A DNA stretch of 13,481 nt from SIG452 sp045631485 (GTDB lineage: Bacteria > Bacillota > Clostridia > UMGS1840): assembly GCA_045631485.1 (NCBI GenBank), contig JAZQUU010000007.1, positions 1-13,481 of the forward strand. Direction: 5' to 3'. A program made the translations under genes and the position numbers. Shown piece after piece: positions 12,434 to 13,481 of this stretch; within the stretch, counting starts at the first letter, position 1; each line of letters begins with the position of its first letter. The notes below the pieces were generated by a model. It was not told the DNA's origin, made no database searches, and saw nothing but the letters and a program-made list of their open reading frames with translations.

Positions 12434-13481
12434 ATTTATACGAAAAAATTGTAAACCGTCAGGAAAAAATTTCTTTGGTTGGCTTAGGATATGTTGGTAT
12501 GCCTATTGCGGTTGCCTTTGCAAAAAAGGTAGACGTGATTGGTTTTGACTTAAACGAGAAAAAAATTGCACTTTACCAAAACGGGATTGACCCCACAAAA
12601 GAAGTGGGCGATGAGGCAATTAAAGCATCCACCGTGGAATTTACCGCAGACCCCAAAAAATTAAGAGAAGCGAAATTTCACATTGTAGCAGTTCCCACCC
12701 CTGTAAATTCCGACCACACTCCCGATTTGACTCCCGTGGAGGGTGCCAGCAGAATTTTAGGTCAGAATCTGACGAAAGGCTCTGTGGTAGTGTTTGAAAG
12801 CACTGTATATCCCGGAGTAACCGAAGAAATCTGTGTACCGATTTTAGAAAAAGAAAGCGGTTTAAAATGTGGCATTGATTTTAAAATCGGCTATTCCCCC
12901 GAACGAATTAACCCCGGCGATAAAGTGCACCGATTGGAAACGATTGTGAAAATTGTGTCCGGTATGGATGAGGAAACCTTAGATACCGTTGCCAAAGTGT
13001 ATGAACTTGTGGTGGAAGCAGGGGTTCACCGTGCAGAAAGTATCAAAGTTGCAGAAGCGGCAAAGGTTATTGAAAACTCTCAGCGCGATATCAATATCGC
13101 ATTTATGAATGAATTATCTATCATCTTTAACAAGATGGGAATCGATACACAGGCAGTGCTGAAGGCGGCAGGAACCAAGTGGAATTTCTTAAACTTCTAT
13201 CCTGGCCTGGTTGGCGGTCACTGCATCGGCGTAGACCCATATTATCTGACTTACAGAGCAGAAATGCTGGGTTATCACAGCCAGATTATTCTGGCAGGAC
13301 GCCGTATCAACGATGACATGGGCAAATACGTAGCGGAAAACATCGTCAAGAAGCTGATTGCAGCAGACAAGTCTGTGAAGAGTGCTAAGGTGGCAATTTT
13401 GGGCTTTACCTTCAAGGAAAACTGCCCGGATACCAGAAATACCAAAATCATCGATATCGTGGAAGAACTGAGAGAATACGG
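12430..13481 (+). CDS. Nucleotide-sugar dehydrogenase (UDP-HexNAc 6-dehydrogenase type), 3' end missing
   Basis: An NAD-dependent UDP-sugar dehydrogenase, cut by the window edge after 350 codons; the family is about 420-430 residues, so roughly 75 are missing. The N-terminal NAD fold has VGLGYVGMP (17-25) with Asp40 binding the ribose. YSPERINPGD and the AAKVIENSQRDINIAFMNE helix (conserved Lys212) follow. VGGHCIGVDPYYL holds catalytic Cys265. The IENSQRD/MNE form points to the WbpA/TviB UDP-GlcNAc or UDP-GalNAc group rather than UDP-glucose dehydrogenase, so the product is probably an N-acetylhexosaminuronic acid. ATG 12430 overlaps the preceding TGA. Oddly, codon choice changes sharply near 13,080: before it AAA:AAG is 18:2 and ATT:ATC 15:3; after it 2:9 and 4:11. 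Confidence 0.9.
   Translation, partial: MNLYEKIVNRQEKISLVGLGYVGMPIAVAFAKKVDVIGFDLNEKKIALYQNGIDPTKEVGDEAIKASTVEFTADPKKLREAKFHIVAVPTPVNSDHTPDLTPVEGASRILGQNLTKGSVVVFESTVYPGVTEEICVPILEKESGLKCGIDFKIGYSPERINPGDKVHRLETIVKIVSGMDEETLDTVAKVYELVVEAGVHRAESIKVAEAAKVIENSQRDINIAFMNELSIIFNKMGIDTQAVLKAAGTKWNFLNFYPGLVGGHCIGVDPYYLTYRAEMLGYHSQIILAGRRINDDMGKYVAENIVKKLIAADKSVKSAKVAILGFTFKENCPDTRNTKIIDIVEELREY

Overview
The window looks like a chromosomal segment from a low-to-mid GC Firmicute, probably an uncultured, gut-type Clostridia member. The evidence is sigma-A promoters with 17-bp spacers, strong AGGAGG-type ribosome binding sites, CCA-encoded tRNAs directly behind 5S rRNA, and many GC-hairpin plus T-run terminators. 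Genus-level placement cannot be made from the sequence alone.

Region 1 (1-342) is the 3' end of a ribosomal RNA operon: 5S rRNA, tRNA-Asn(GTT), tRNA-Glu(TTC) and a terminator. Region 2 (342-633) has no credible protein gene. It holds a striking symmetrical array: four TCGATAT heptamers, a centre, then four inverted copies (ATATCGA, the last degenerate), with a different small palindrome in nearly every gap. A larger hairpin and a second strong terminator follow. Region 3 (682-1661) is an AT-rich transcription unit with its own promoter, a possible 16-codon leader ORF whose stop overlaps the next start (TAATG), and a membrane-anchored protein of unknown function.

Region 4 (1750-7303) is a carbohydrate-use island: a GH36 alpha-galactosidase; a convergent SGNH/GDSL hydrolase; and, divergent from that, a GH172 (DUF2961) glycosidase in an operon with a sedoheptulokinase-like FGGY kinase. 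None of the enzymes has a signal peptide, so they probably act in the cytoplasm on imported oligosaccharides. No transporter or regulator lies in the window. The consensus promoter of the SGNH hydrolase is framed by an 8-bp inverted repeat that could be an operator.

Region 5 (7305-8839) is a two-gene unit encoding a lipoprotein and a signal-anchored protein, both unrecognised, with its own promoter and terminator.

Region 6 (8905 to the end) is the start of a surface-glycan operon: a PglE/EpsN-like aminotransferase, PglC/EpsL-like phosphoglycosyl transferase, PglD/EpsM-like acetyltransferase, GT4 glycosyltransferase and a UDP-HexNAc-type dehydrogenase cut by the window edge. The first three should build a diacetamido-trideoxyhexose (bacillosamine-type) sugar and load it on undecaprenyl phosphate; the GT4 enzyme would extend it, and the dehydrogenase would supply an N-acetylhexosaminuronic acid. 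The 4,6-dehydratase for the first step is not in the window. The dehydrogenase gene changes codon usage abruptly near 13,080, which suggests a recombination or assembly junction inside the gene.
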